A stretch of DNA of 35,091 bases from Burkholderia pseudomultivorans (GTDB lineage: Bacteria > Pseudomonadota > Gammaproteobacteria > Burkholderiales > Burkholderiaceae), in the NCBI RefSeq assembly GCF_902499075.1, contig NZ_CABVPP010000069.1, forward strand, positions 1 to 35,091, in the 5' to 3' direction. Shown here piece after piece: positions 28,469 through 35,091 of the stretch. Under the pieces are notes generated by a model. That model saw only the letters and a list, made by a program, of their open reading frames with translations. It made no database searches and was not told where the DNA came from. The position numbers and the translations under genes are program-made. Each line of letters opens with the position of its first letter. Position 1 is the stretch's first letter.

Positions 28469-29659
28469 TCATCGTGCACCTCCGAGCGCGTCCTGCGCTT
28501 CCTCGCGCTCGTCGTCGGCAGGCACCGACGCACCCTTGTCGAGATCGGCCGGCACGTCGAGATCGACCGGCACCGCGGGGAACGCGCCGCCTTCCGAGCG
28601 GAAGCGCTTCAGCTGGTACACCCACGCGAGCACTTCGGCGACGGCCGCGTACAGCGAGCCGGGAATCTCGCGTTCGAGTTCGACGTTGTGGTAGAGCGCC
28701 CGCGCGAGCGGCGGCGCTTCGAGCAGCGGCACGTTGTGTTCGGCCGCGAGTTCGCGGATCCGGGCGGCGACGAGGTTCACGCCCTTCGCGACGACCTTCG
28801 GCGCGCGCATCTCGCCGTCCGTGTACTGCAGCGCGACCGCGAAGTGCGTCGGGTTCGTGACGACCACGTCGGCCTTCGGCACGGCCGCCATCATCCGGCG
28901 GCGCGCGATCGCGCGCTGCTGCTGGCGGATGCGCCCCTTCACGTGCGGATCGCCCTCGTTCTCGCGATGTTCGCGCTTCACTTCTTCCTTCGTCATGCGC
29001 AGCTTCTTGTTGTACTGCCAGAGTTGATACGGCACGTCGAGCCCGGCGACCACCAGCATCCCGGCGACCGTCGTGCCGCAGCACACGGCGACCAGGTGCA
29101 GCGCATCGACGAGCGCCGCGTCGAGCGGCTGGATCGCGAGGCCGAGCAGTTCGTCCTTGCTGCGCCAGATCGCGATGCCGCCGATCCCGCCGACGACGAG
29201 CGTCTTCGCGATCGACATCCCGAGCTGGATCGGCCCCTGGATCGAGAAGATCCGGCCGAGGCCCGAGATCGGGTTCAGCCGGTCGAACTTCAGCTCGAAG
29301 GTCTTCTGCGAGATCAGCCAGCCGCCGAGCGCCATCGGCGCGAGCAGCGCCGCCAGCCCGGTCAGCGCGAGGATCGGCAGCAGCGCGGCGAAGCCTTCGA
29401 GGCTCGCGCTGCCGGCTGCCGACAGCATCCGGTGCGTATCGAACGCGGTCGCGCGGTCGAACGAGAACGCGCCGCGCAGCATCGTCTGCAGATGCGCGCC
29501 CGACGGGCCCGCGAGCAGCCATGCGCCGTAGAACCCGGCCGCGAGCAGCGCGAACGAAGCCAGCTCGCGCGAACGCGCGACCTGCCCCTCCTCGCGCGCC
29601 TTCTCGCGGCGTCTCGGAGTGGCGGCTTCGGTTCTGTCGAGATCGCTCTCGTCTGCCAC
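28469..29659 (-). CDS. flhB: Flagellar export switch protein FlhB
   Basis: FlhB (396 aa) controls the change from rod/hook to filament export. It has four membrane helices in the first 210 residues and a charged cytoplasmic domain. The self-cleavage motif Asn269-Pro270-Thr271-His272 falls at exactly the residue numbers of the E. coli/Salmonella protein, which supports the GTG start at 29659. GGAGG lies four bases before that codon. The tail is longer than in enterobacteria and is acidic (ADLDKGASVPADDEREEAQDAL). It heads the flhB-flhA-flhF segment. A 249-base region separates it from the DUF3443 gene, so it probably has its own promoter, which I cannot pinpoint. Confidence 0.97.
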   Translation of the reverse strand: MADESDLDRTEAATPRRREKAREEGQVARSRELASFALLAAGFYGAWLLAGPSGAHLQTMLRGAFSFDRATAFDTHRMLSAAGSASLEGFAALLPILALTGLAALLAPMALGGWLISQKTFELKFDRLNPISGLGRIFSIQGPIQLGMSIAKTLVVGGIGGIAIWRSKDELLGLAIQPLDAALVDALHLVAVCCGTTVAGMLVVAGLDVPYQLWQYNKKLRMTKEEVKREHRENEGDPHVKGRIRQQQRAIARRRMMAAVPKADVVVTNPTHFAVALQYTDGEMRAPKVVAKGVNLVAARIRELAAEHNVPLLEAPPLARALYHNVELEREIPGSLYAAVAEVLAWVYQLKRFRSEGGAFPAVPVDLDVPADLDKGASVPADDEREEAQDALGGAR

Positions 29660-29852
29660 GGTGCCTCCAGTCGGGTACGGCGGAATGCCGCTTTCCAGTG
29701 ACACCGATTATTCATGGAGGCGTCAAACGCCGATCGGTCGAGCAAAGCCGGGAAAGGGGGGTATTTCGGGGAATCGGGCGGCCCGGTGCGGGCCCGCCGA
29801 CGGCGGGAAACGCGCGGGTGCGCGTCACGCGCGGCGGCGGCGCCCGTGAATG

Positions 29853-29880
29853 AAAAAAGGGGGCGATTCGATCGCCCCCC
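29853..29880 (-). terminator. Intrinsic terminator after the DUF3443 gene
   Basis: GGGGGCGAT (29859-29867) and ATCGCCCCC (29871-29879) form a nine-bp stem with loop TCG. On the minus strand it is followed by six T (29853-29858). It starts 29 bases beyond the DUF3443 stop and isolates the DUF2844-DUF3443 pair from flhB. Confidence 0.85.
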
Positions 29881-29908
29881 TTGCCGCTTGCTGCAAGTCG
29901 TGTCTCGC

Positions 29909-31207
29909 TCAGAACGCGACGTAAGGCGCCGCGCCGCCCATCGACGTGCGATCCATCCCGAAGTAGATCGTCTTGCCGTAGAAGTGCGGCAGGCCGAGAT
30001 CCAGCCATGACGACGGGTTCGTCGTCGGCGTCGAGCTCATCGGCCCCGCGATGTCGTCGAACGCAAACGTCGACGAGTTCGAGAACAACGCATCCGCGTT
30101 CGCCACCGGCATCGACACGTTGCCGGTCGTGCCGTTCTGGCCGGCCAGCGTCGCCGTATAGGTGACGGTCGACGACGGGCAGTAGAAGTCCCGGTTGGTC
30201 GTACAGATCGTCTGCGAATCGTCGAAGAAGTACGCATTGGAGCCCGTATCGAAGAACGCGCCGCCGCCGTTCGCCGTCAGCAGCGAGCGCCCCTGGAACG
30301 TCGCATCGACGTCGCCCGCCGTCGTCGAAGTCAGCACGGTCGACGCGCCGAGCGCGTTGTTGCTCTGCGTGCCGATCCCGAAGATCAGCTGGCCCGTCGC
30401 ACTCGCCTGCCCGCTGCTCGAAATGGCCGGCATCTTCACGATCACGCCGTTGTTGTCGTTCGCGAAACGATGAACCGGATTGGCCACTACCTGCGATTGC
30501 GACACCAGCGTCGTCGCGCAGCTCGAATTGCCGTTCGGACAGGCGTAGTAGTTGCTGTAGGTCGCCGACGACGCGGTCGTGCAACTGGTGCCGCAGTCGT
30601 ACGGCGCCGGTCCGACGCCGAGGATCCCGTTCGCGCCGAGCGCGCTCGCCGTGTTGGCCGACGCGCGATTTCCTGCGCACGAATTCGGCACGTTGGCCGT
30701 GTCGAGATCGCCGATGATCTGCACCGGCAGCGAACTCGCCTGCTCGCTGCCGATCGTCAGGTCGACGGTGCGCACCGACCCCCACGTATAGCTCGACACG
30801 AACATCCCGCACTCGGCCAGCGGCGCGCCGCCGCTGGTCGACTGCGGCAATGCGCTGAGGACGCCCGACACCGCGGAACCGACGAGCCGCAGCCCGTACG
30901 ACGCGGTATCGACGAGCACGTTGTCGACGACCTGGCAGTTCGACGTGCCCGGCGCGCAGATCGTCACGCTGACGGTCGGAATATTGATGACGTTCGACAC
31001 GCCGGTGCCGACCGTGATGGTGGCCGTGTTGGCGGTATTGCCCGACGCGCCGCTGCCGCTGCCATTACCCGAACCGGAACCGCTGCCGGCGCTGTTGCCG
31101 CCGCCGCTGCCGCCGTCTCCGCCGCCGCATGCCGTCACGACCAGGGCCGTCGCGGCCGCGAGACTCAGCACGCCGAGCCAGCGCATGAATGTACGAGGAA
31201 TTCGCAA
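29909..31207 (-). CDS. DUF3443 lipoprotein, predicted pepsin-like aspartic protease fold
   Basis: The 432-residue product has a lipoprotein signal (VVTAC, lipidated Cys27) and a Gly/Ser-rich spacer (28-57). A globular domain matching DUF3443 by memory follows. Two aspartic-protease-like motifs are visible: Asp100-Thr-Ala-Ser in VLVDTASYGLRL and Asp320-Thr-Gly-Ser in AFFDTGSNAYFF. Each is followed by a hydrophobic-Gly segment, NGILGVG at 193-199 and LGLPHFYGKTIYFGMD at 404-419, with pepsin-like spacing. Several Cys pairs suggest disulfides. The family has no assigned function, so a two-lobed envelope protease is my inference. It lies 16 bases after the DUF2844 gene and is followed by a terminator. 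The location between cheZ and flhB suggests, but does not prove, a motility or surface role. Confidence 0.85.
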   Translation of the reverse strand: MRIPRTFMRWLGVLSLAAATALVVTACGGGDGGSGGGNSAGSGSGSGNGSGSGASGNTANTATITVGTGVSNVINIPTVSVTICAPGTSNCQVVDNVLVDTASYGLRLVGSAVSGVLSALPQSTSGGAPLAECGMFVSSYTWGSVRTVDLTIGSEQASSLPVQIIGDLDTANVPNSCAGNRASANTASALGANGILGVGPAPYDCGTSCTTASSATYSNYYACPNGNSSCATTLVSQSQVVANPVHRFANDNNGVIVKMPAISSSGQASATGQLIFGIGTQSNNALGASTVLTSTTAGDVDATFQGRSLLTANGGGAFFDTGSNAYFFDDSQTICTTNRDFYCPSSTVTYTATLAGQNGTTGNVSMPVANADALFSNSSTFAFDDIAGPMSSTPTTNPSSWLDLGLPHFYGKTIYFGMDRTSMGGAAPYVAF

Positions 31208-31223
31208 GATCGCTCTCCCGCTG

Positions 31224-31727
31224 TCACTGGATGTCGTTGCCGGTCAGCCCGGCAGGCAGCGCCGTCGGCAGCCACGCCTGCCCCGAGAAGGCGCCCATGT
31301 GGCCCCCTGTCCGGATCACGAGGTCGCTCGTGCCGACGGACACGGGCGCGCGCCAGCCGCGCGCCGCGTGCGCGGCTTCAACGCCGGCGGTGTACTGTGG
31401 GAAATAGCTGCCGAGCAGCGAGGCGAGGTCGGGCATCGTCGGTCCGTGCCATGCGAGGCCGAACACGGTGCCGGACGCCGACGTGTACTCGTGGATGACG
31501 GTGCCCGATCCGAGCGTGATCTCGCGCACCGTATAGGCGGCCGCGCTCGCCTGCGCGCCGCCGGCCGAGCGCATGGCGCGCTGCGTCGCGCGCACCGTGG
31601 CGGCCGGATCGTTCGCCGGCGGCGACATCGGCGCGCCGCCCAGTTCCGCGTGCGCGTGGACCGCCCACAGCACGCTCGTTGCCGCCGCCGCACGTGCGGC
31701 GCTCCAGCCCAAACGTTTCAGCTTCAC
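31224..31727 (-). CDS. DUF2844 secreted protein
   Basis: The 167-residue protein has a Sec signal peptide (basic MKLKRLGW, hydrophobic stretch, likely cleavage after AHA near residue 27). The mature part is of the DUF2844 type, with YTVREITLGSGTVIHEYTSASGTVFGLAWHGPTMPDL and LLGSYFPQY. It contains no cysteine and no recognisable catalytic motif. The GTG at 31727 is preceded by a G-rich ribosome-binding stretch. It precedes the DUF3443 lipoprotein gene by 16 bases, so the two are very probably one operon and may act together in the envelope. Function is unknown. Confidence 0.85.
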   Translation of the reverse strand: MKLKRLGWSAARAAAATSVLWAVHAHAELGGAPMSPPANDPAATVRATQRAMRSAGGAQASAAAYTVREITLGSGTVIHEYTSASGTVFGLAWHGPTMPDLASLLGSYFPQYTAGVEAAHAARGWRAPVSVGTSDLVIRTGGHMGAFSGQAWLPTALPAGLTGNDIQ

Positions 31728-31816
31728 GTTCCCCCCCAAGGGACTCGCCCGATGCAGGCGCCCGCGCCGGCCATCGCGAAAGTCGTATGAATGACGTTTT
31801 GTTGCCGCTGACGCGT

Positions 31817-31847
31817 AGTATGCCTGCTGACTGTGACGGCGTGTCAA
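31817..31847 (-). promoter_or_regulatory. Candidate sigma70 promoter of the DUF2844-DUF3443 operon
   Basis: On the minus strand a perfect -35 box TTGACA (31847-31842) is followed after 19 bases by CATACT (31822-31817), four of six matches to the -10 consensus. The start of transcription would be near 31810, leaving a leader of about 80 bases before the GTG. The long spacer weakens the call. Confidence 0.4.
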
Positions 31848-31865
31848 TTCGGCCGGCGAAGCGAG

Positions 31866-31918
31866 GTCCGGCTGGGCCGGACGGTACGCGCAACGGGCGC
31901 CGGGGGGCGGGGCGCCCG
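31866..31918 (-). other. Two strong GC hairpins downstream of cheZ
   Basis: CGGGCGCC/GGCGCCCG (31894-31901 with 31911-31918) and GTCCGGC/GCCGGAC (31866-31872 with 31876-31882) lie just after cheZ. Neither has a T-run, so they are not typical intrinsic terminators, but they could slow transcription or protect the 3' end of the che mRNA. Confidence 0.4.
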
Positions 31919-31929
31919 CTGCGCGCGTG

Positions 31930-32667
31930 TCAGAAGCCGAGGCTTGCAAGCAGGTCGTCGACCTGCGCCTGGTCCTGGACGACGTCGGACCGGCCTTCCG
32001 GCGCGATCTGCGGCCCGTTCAACAGCGATTCGGGGCTGCCGGTCGCGCTCGTCTGCTCGGCCTCCAGCGCGAGTGCGGCCGCGGTCGCCGCGAACTGCTC
32101 GCGCCGTTCCGGCGCGATATTCTCGACCAGCACAGTCAGCAGCTGCTGCTCGATCAGGTAGACCATGTCCATGATCTTCTTGATCACCTGCCCGGTCAGG
32201 TCCTGGAAATCCTGCGCGAGCATGATCTCGAGCAGCTGCGCGTTGGTTGCCGCGGTCGCGTCCGGCAGCGCGTGCAGGAACGCGCGCGTGTCGTCCATCA
32301 GCTCGCGCACTTCCGCATGCTCGATCGGCGCCGCGTACCACTGCGTCCAGCGCCCGTCGAGCGCCTCGGCCTCGTTCTGGATGCGCTCCTGCACCGGCTT
32401 CGCGATCTCGATCGCGTTGAGCACGCGCTCGGCGGCCTGCTCGGTCATCGTCGCGACGTAGCGCAGCCGGTCGCGCGCGTCCGGCACGGCTTCCGCCGCG
32501 CGCTCGACGTGCTTGTCGAGCCCGAGCTCGCGCATCGAATCGCGCAGCGTGCGCGTCACCTGGCCGATGCGCGCGAGGATGCGGTCGCTCGCGAGATCGG
32601 CGCCTTCGGGCTGGCCGTCGGGGGGAAACCCGGCGCCGGCCAGCGCGGCATGGATCGGCTCGTTCAC
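31930..32667 (-). CDS. cheZ: Chemotaxis phosphatase CheZ
   Basis: CheZ (245 aa) dephosphorylates CheY-P. The long central helical hairpin is visible. The catalytic region QDFQDLTGQ contains Asp156 and Gln160, which correspond to Asp143 and Gln147 of E. coli. The C-terminal CheY-binding tail is present as [11 protein letters not shown]. The gene begins one base after the cheY stop, so the two are tightly coupled. An acidic, low-complexity stretch (about 200-230) joins the helical domain to the tail. Confidence 0.95.
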   Translation of the reverse strand: MNEPIHAALAGAGFPPDGQPEGADLASDRILARIGQVTRTLRDSMRELGLDKHVERAAEAVPDARDRLRYVATMTEQAAERVLNAIEIAKPVQERIQNEAEALDGRWTQWYAAPIEHAEVRELMDDTRAFLHALPDATAATNAQLLEIMLAQDFQDLTGQVIKKIMDMVYLIEQQLLTVLVENIAPERREQFAATAAALALEAEQTSATGSPESLLNGPQIAPEGRSDVVQDQAQVDDLLASLGF

Positions 32668-32668
32668 G

Positions 32669-33064
32669 TCAGCTCCCGGCCTTCGCCATCTTGTCGATGA
32701 TCTTGTTCAGCTTCTCGTCGAGCGTCGCGGCCGTGAACGGTTTCACGACATAGCCGCTCGCGCCGGCCTGCGCGGCCGCGATGATGTTCTCCTTCTTCGA
32801 CTCGGCCGTGACCATCAGCACCGGCAGGTGCGTGAGCGTCGCGTCCGCGCGGATTTCCTTCAGCATCGCGAGACCGTCGAGGTTCGGCATGTTCCAGTCC
32901 GAGATCACGAAATCGTAGCCGCCGCCGCGCAGCCGCGCGAGACCGGTCAGGCCGTCCTCCGCTTCGTCGACGTTCGAGTAGCCCAGTTCCTTGAGCAGGT
33001 TGCGGACGATCCGGCGCATCGTCGGGAAATCGTCCACCACCAGGATTTTCATGCTCTTGTCCAT
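32669..33064 (-). CDS. cheY: Chemotaxis response regulator CheY
   Basis: CheY (131 aa) is a stand-alone receiver domain that binds the flagellar switch when phosphorylated. The acidic pocket is Asp11 and Asp12, the phosphorylation site is Asp56, and the signalling residues are Thr86 and Lys108. All lie one position from the E. coli numbering. AAGGAA stands five bases before the ATG at 33064; the longer in-frame upstream sequence is Arg-rich and unlikely to be translated. It lies 66 bases after cheB and directly before cheZ. Confidence 0.97.
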   Translation of the reverse strand: MDKSMKILVVDDFPTMRRIVRNLLKELGYSNVDEAEDGLTGLARLRGGGYDFVISDWNMPNLDGLAMLKEIRADATLTHLPVLMVTAESKKENIIAAAQAGASGYVVKPFTAATLDEKLNKIIDKMAKAGS

Positions 33065-33130
33065 CGTCGTTCCTTTCCAGATTCGTTTCCGTCGAGGCGC
33101 GCCACGTCGGTCGCGCCCCGCCACATCTCG

Positions 33131-34213
33131 TTAAACGCGCTGCACGCGGTCGCCCATCGTTGCGAGCCGCGCCATCACGCGCCGGCTCATTTCGGCGAGC
33201 GGCGCGATCTCGTCCGCGCCGCCGAGCGCGATCGCCTCGCGCGGCATCCCGAACACGATGCAGCTCGCCTCGTCCTGCGCGAACGTGTGTGCGCCCGCGC
33301 GTTTCATGTCCAGCAGCCCGGCTGCGCCGTCGCGGCCCATCCCGGTCAGGATCACGCCGATCGCGTTCTTGCCTGCGTGCGTCGCCGCCGAGCGGAACAG
33401 CACGTCGACCGACGGCCGGTGACGGTTCACCGGCGGCTCGTCCGACAGTTGCGCGATGTAGTTCGCGCCGCTTCTCGCGAGCAGCAGGTGCGCGTGGCCC
33501 GGCGCGATGTACGCGTGGCCCGGCAGCACGCGCTCGCCGTGCTCGGCTTCCTTCACCGCGATCCGGCACAGGCCGTTCAGCCGCTGCGCGAACGACTTCG
33601 TGAAGCCGGGCGGCATGTGCTGCGCGATCAGCACGGCCGGCGCGTCCGGCGGCAGCGGCGTCAGCACCTCGCGGATCGCCTCGGTGCCGCCCGTCGACGC
33701 ACCGATGATGATCAGCTTCTCGGTACTGACGAGCGGGTTGTTGATCATCGGCGCGGCCGGGTGGCCCGCCGCGGCGCGCGCGGCGGCCTGCGGCTGCGGC
33801 GCCTGGCGCACGCGGGCGCGCGACGCCGCGCGGATCTTGTCGGCGAGCTTTTCCGCGTAGTCGAGCATCCCGTCGCGGATCCCGACGCGCGGCTTCGTGA
33901 CGAAATCCACCGCGCCGAGCTCCAGCGCGCGCAGCGTGATCTCCGAGCCGCGCTCGGTCAGCGACGACACCATCACGACCGGCATCGGCCGCAGGCGCAT
34001 CAGCTTCTCGAGGAAGTCGAGCCCGTCCATGCGCGGCATCTCGACGTCCAGCGTCAGCACGTCGGGGTTGTGCTGCTTGATGAGCTCGCGCGCGACCAGC
34101 GGATCGGGCGCGGTCGCGCACACCGTCATGTCGGGCTGGCCGTTGATGATCTCGGTCATCAGGCTGCGGATCAGCGCCGAGTCGTCGACGCACAACACTT
34201 TGATCTTTTGCAC
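33131..34213 (-). CDS. cheB: Chemotaxis-specific protein-glutamate methylesterase CheB
   Basis: CheB (360 aa) removes methyl groups from, and deamidates, chemoreceptors during adaptation. The receiver domain has Asp10, Asp11 and phosphorylation site Asp56, and the esterase domain has the triad Ser173, His199 and Asp295, each nine residues beyond the E. coli positions. An Ala/Gln-rich linker (about 133-157) joins the domains. Two GTG codons are possible: 34222, which overlaps the cheD stop but leaves one base after AGGAGG (34224-34229), and 34213, ten bases after it. I prefer 34213 by spacing and by similarity to known Burkholderia CheB starts. It follows cheD directly. Confidence 0.95.
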   Translation of the reverse strand: MQKIKVLCVDDSALIRSLMTEIINGQPDMTVCATAPDPLVARELIKQHNPDVLTLDVEMPRMDGLDFLEKLMRLRPMPVVMVSSLTERGSEITLRALELGAVDFVTKPRVGIRDGMLDYAEKLADKIRAASRARVRQAPQPQAAARAAAGHPAAPMINNPLVSTEKLIIIGASTGGTEAIREVLTPLPPDAPAVLIAQHMPPGFTKSFAQRLNGLCRIAVKEAEHGERVLPGHAYIAPGHAHLLLARSGANYIAQLSDEPPVNRHRPSVDVLFRSAATHAGKNAIGVILTGMGRDGAAGLLDMKRAGAHTFAQDEASCIVFGMPREAIALGGADEIAPLAEMSRRVMARLATMGDRVQRV

Positions 34214-34218
34214 TACGT

Positions 34219-35019
34219 TCACGCCTCCTGCTTTTTCGATGGGGTGGCGGCATACGGGCTGCCGGCGTACGGGCTCCCGGCATACGGGCTCCCGGCGTAC
34301 GGGCCCCCGGCGCGTACGCCGCCCGCACCGCCTGCGCTTCCCGCGCTCGCCCCGCGCGCGCCGAACAGCTCGATGCGCGGGCGCGCCGGCTGCGGCGCGG
34401 CCGGCCGCTTCGCCTGGAACAGCTCGACTTGCGCGCGCGACCGCGCGGCGCGGGCCCGCTCGGCATCGCGTGCGAGCGCGGCTTCGCGCTCGGCGACGCC
34501 CGGCACCTGGAGGCGCAGCTTCTTCACCATCGCGCGCCCCGTATGCGGCATGAACGCGACCTTGCGCGGATGCACGCCCTGCAGGTCCTCCGCGGTGATG
34601 CGGATGCGCTCGAGCGCAAGATAGCGGCGCACGAATTCCGCGTTGCGGTCGCCGATGTTGATCGTCGTCATCCCGGCCAGCACGGCCGCGCCGCCGAACA
34701 CCTTCGCCTCGAAGCGCTCGCGGCGGCCGCCGGCCTTGATCAGCTCGTTGATCAGTACTTCCATCGCATACGCGCCGTAGCGCATCGACTCCGACGCTGC
34801 CGCGCCGGGATCCGCGCCGTCGTCGGGCAGCATGAAGTGGTTCATCCCGCCGATGCCCGCGAACGGATCGTGCAGGCACGCGGCGACGCACGAGCCGAGC
34901 ACGGTCACCAGCACCATGTCGTCGGCGGTCGTGTAGAACTCGTTCGGCAGCAGCTTCACGCCCGGCAGGCCGAAGTGGTTGTCGAAGTACCGGTTGGTCG
35001 CGATCGGCAGCGCGCTCAT
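34219..35019 (-). CDS. cheD: Chemoreceptor glutamine deamidase CheD with repetitive C-terminal extension
   Basis: CheD deamidates receptor glutamines. The catalytic pair is Cys44 ([10 protein letters not shown]) and His61 (GGMNHFML), 17 residues apart as in the Thermotoga enzyme. The catalytic core ends near residue 175. The remaining 90 residues form an unusual tail: an Ala/Arg/Glu-rich, probably helical part (about 175-200), a Pro/Ala-rich part, then a Gly-rich stretch with four AGSPY-like repeats encoded by 15-base tandem repeats. GGAG lies seven bases before the ATG, and the start overlaps the preceding cheR stop (ATGA). Confidence 0.95.
   Translation of the reverse strand: MSALPIATNRYFDNHFGLPGVKLLPNEFYTTADDMVLVTVLGSCVAACLHDPFAGIGGMNHFMLPDDGADPGAAASESMRYGAYAMEVLINELIKAGGRRERFEAKVFGGAAVLAGMTTINIGDRNAEFVRRYLALERIRITAEDLQGVHPRKVAFMPHTGRAMVKKLRLQVPGVAEREAALARDAERARAARSRAQVELFQAKRPAAPQPARPRIELFGARGASAGSAGGAGGVRAGGPYAGSPYAGSPYAGSPYAATPSKKQEA
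34251..34310 (-). repeat. Four 15-base in-frame tandem repeats in cheD
   Basis: Units at 34251-34265, 34266-34280, 34281-34295 and 34296-34310 differ at only one to three positions and encode the AGSPY/AGGPY repeats near the CheD C-terminus. Being a multiple of three, copy-number changes would keep the frame. Confidence 0.9.
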
Positions 35020-35090
35020 CCACGCTCTCCGGCGGCGGGCGCGGCCCGCAGGCGCGCGCGCGGCGCAGCGGCGGCCGTCGACGGCGCGGG
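35016..35090 (-). CDS. cheR: Probable 3' end of cheR (partial)
   Basis: A minus-strand frame open to the window edge ends at TGA 35018-35016, overlapping the cheD ATG as ATGA. The 24 visible codons read as an Ala/Pro/Arg-rich tail ending in GERG. No CheR domain is visible here. The call rests on the usual cheR-cheD-cheB-cheY-cheZ order and on the coupled overlap. Confidence 0.5.
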   Translation of the reverse strand, partial: PAPSTAAAAPRARLRAAPAAGERG

Positions 35091-35091
35091 C

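Noticed and set aside
26410-28860. Plus-strand frame of 816 codons opposite flhA
   Set aside because: Shadow of flhA with extreme Arg/Asp/His content and no recognisable motif.
29660-29852. Possible flagellar sigma28 or sigma54 promoter upstream of flhB
   Set aside because: I found fragments such as TTGACG and TAATCG but with wrong spacing, and no clear GG-N10-GC or sigma28 pair; not supported.
34251-34310. Possible CRISPR-like repeats
   Set aside because: The 15-base units are contiguous without spacers and encode protein repeats inside cheD; no CRISPR array was seen anywhere.
34223-35023. Extension of the cheB frame across cheD to give a 630-codon product
   Set aside because: The region codes for CheD in another frame with its catalytic Cys and His; the CheB receiver domain begins immediately after the start at 34213.

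Overview
The window is high-GC DNA whose gene content and order point to a Burkholderia chromosome, probably chromosome 1 of a Burkholderia cepacia complex-like species. This taxonomic call rests on protein similarity recalled from memory, not on a search. Coding density is high and most genes lie on the minus strand.

Layout. 1-713: 3' part of an IS110-family transposase cut by the window edge. 730-2397: glyoxalase I (gloA) and a divergent EamA-type exporter. 2424-8139 (minus): the outer-membrane biogenesis operon lptD-surA-pdxA-rsmA, closed by a clear intrinsic terminator. 8352-10139 (plus): amgK-murU, the MurNAc-recycling shortcut. 10191-12634: an ATM1-type ABC exporter and a divergent acyl-CoA thioesterase. 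12654-14083: a nitrate-reductase-associated protein and divergent fdhD, both linked to molybdoenzymes. 14106-21183 (minus): a fatty-acid degradation block consisting of a TetR regulator, acyl-CoA dehydrogenase, hydroxyacyl-CoA dehydrogenase/enoyl-CoA hydratase fusion and thiolase, then a terminator, then a separate crotonase gene. 21372-25809 (minus): DUF502 membrane protein, aspS, terminator, nudB and a ClsB-type cardiolipin synthase. 25871-35091 (minus): the end of a chemotaxis/flagellar cluster, cheR(partial)-cheD-cheB-cheY-cheZ, then a secreted DUF2844 protein and a DUF3443 lipoprotein, then flhB-flhA-flhF.

Two points stand out. First, flhF is only 154 codons long. It keeps the N-terminal segment and start of the linker, then ends in an Ala/Pro/Ser tail 61 bases before the DUF502 gene. 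The whole SRP-type GTPase domain and the expected flhG/fliA neighbours are absent. This looks like a rearrangement (or assembly) junction joining the flagellar cluster to the aspS cluster inside low-complexity GC-rich sequence. Second, the DUF3443 lipoprotein between cheZ and flhB carries two Asp-Thr-Ala/Gly-Ser motifs, each followed about 85-95 residues later by a hydrophobic-Gly segment. That is the layout of a two-lobed pepsin-like aspartic protease. With its small secreted DUF2844 partner, a plausible sigma70 promoter and its own terminator, it forms a self-contained two-gene envelope module inside the motility cluster.

The other genes are ordinary housekeeping or catabolic genes with intact catalytic residues. 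No tRNA, rRNA or CRISPR array was seen.
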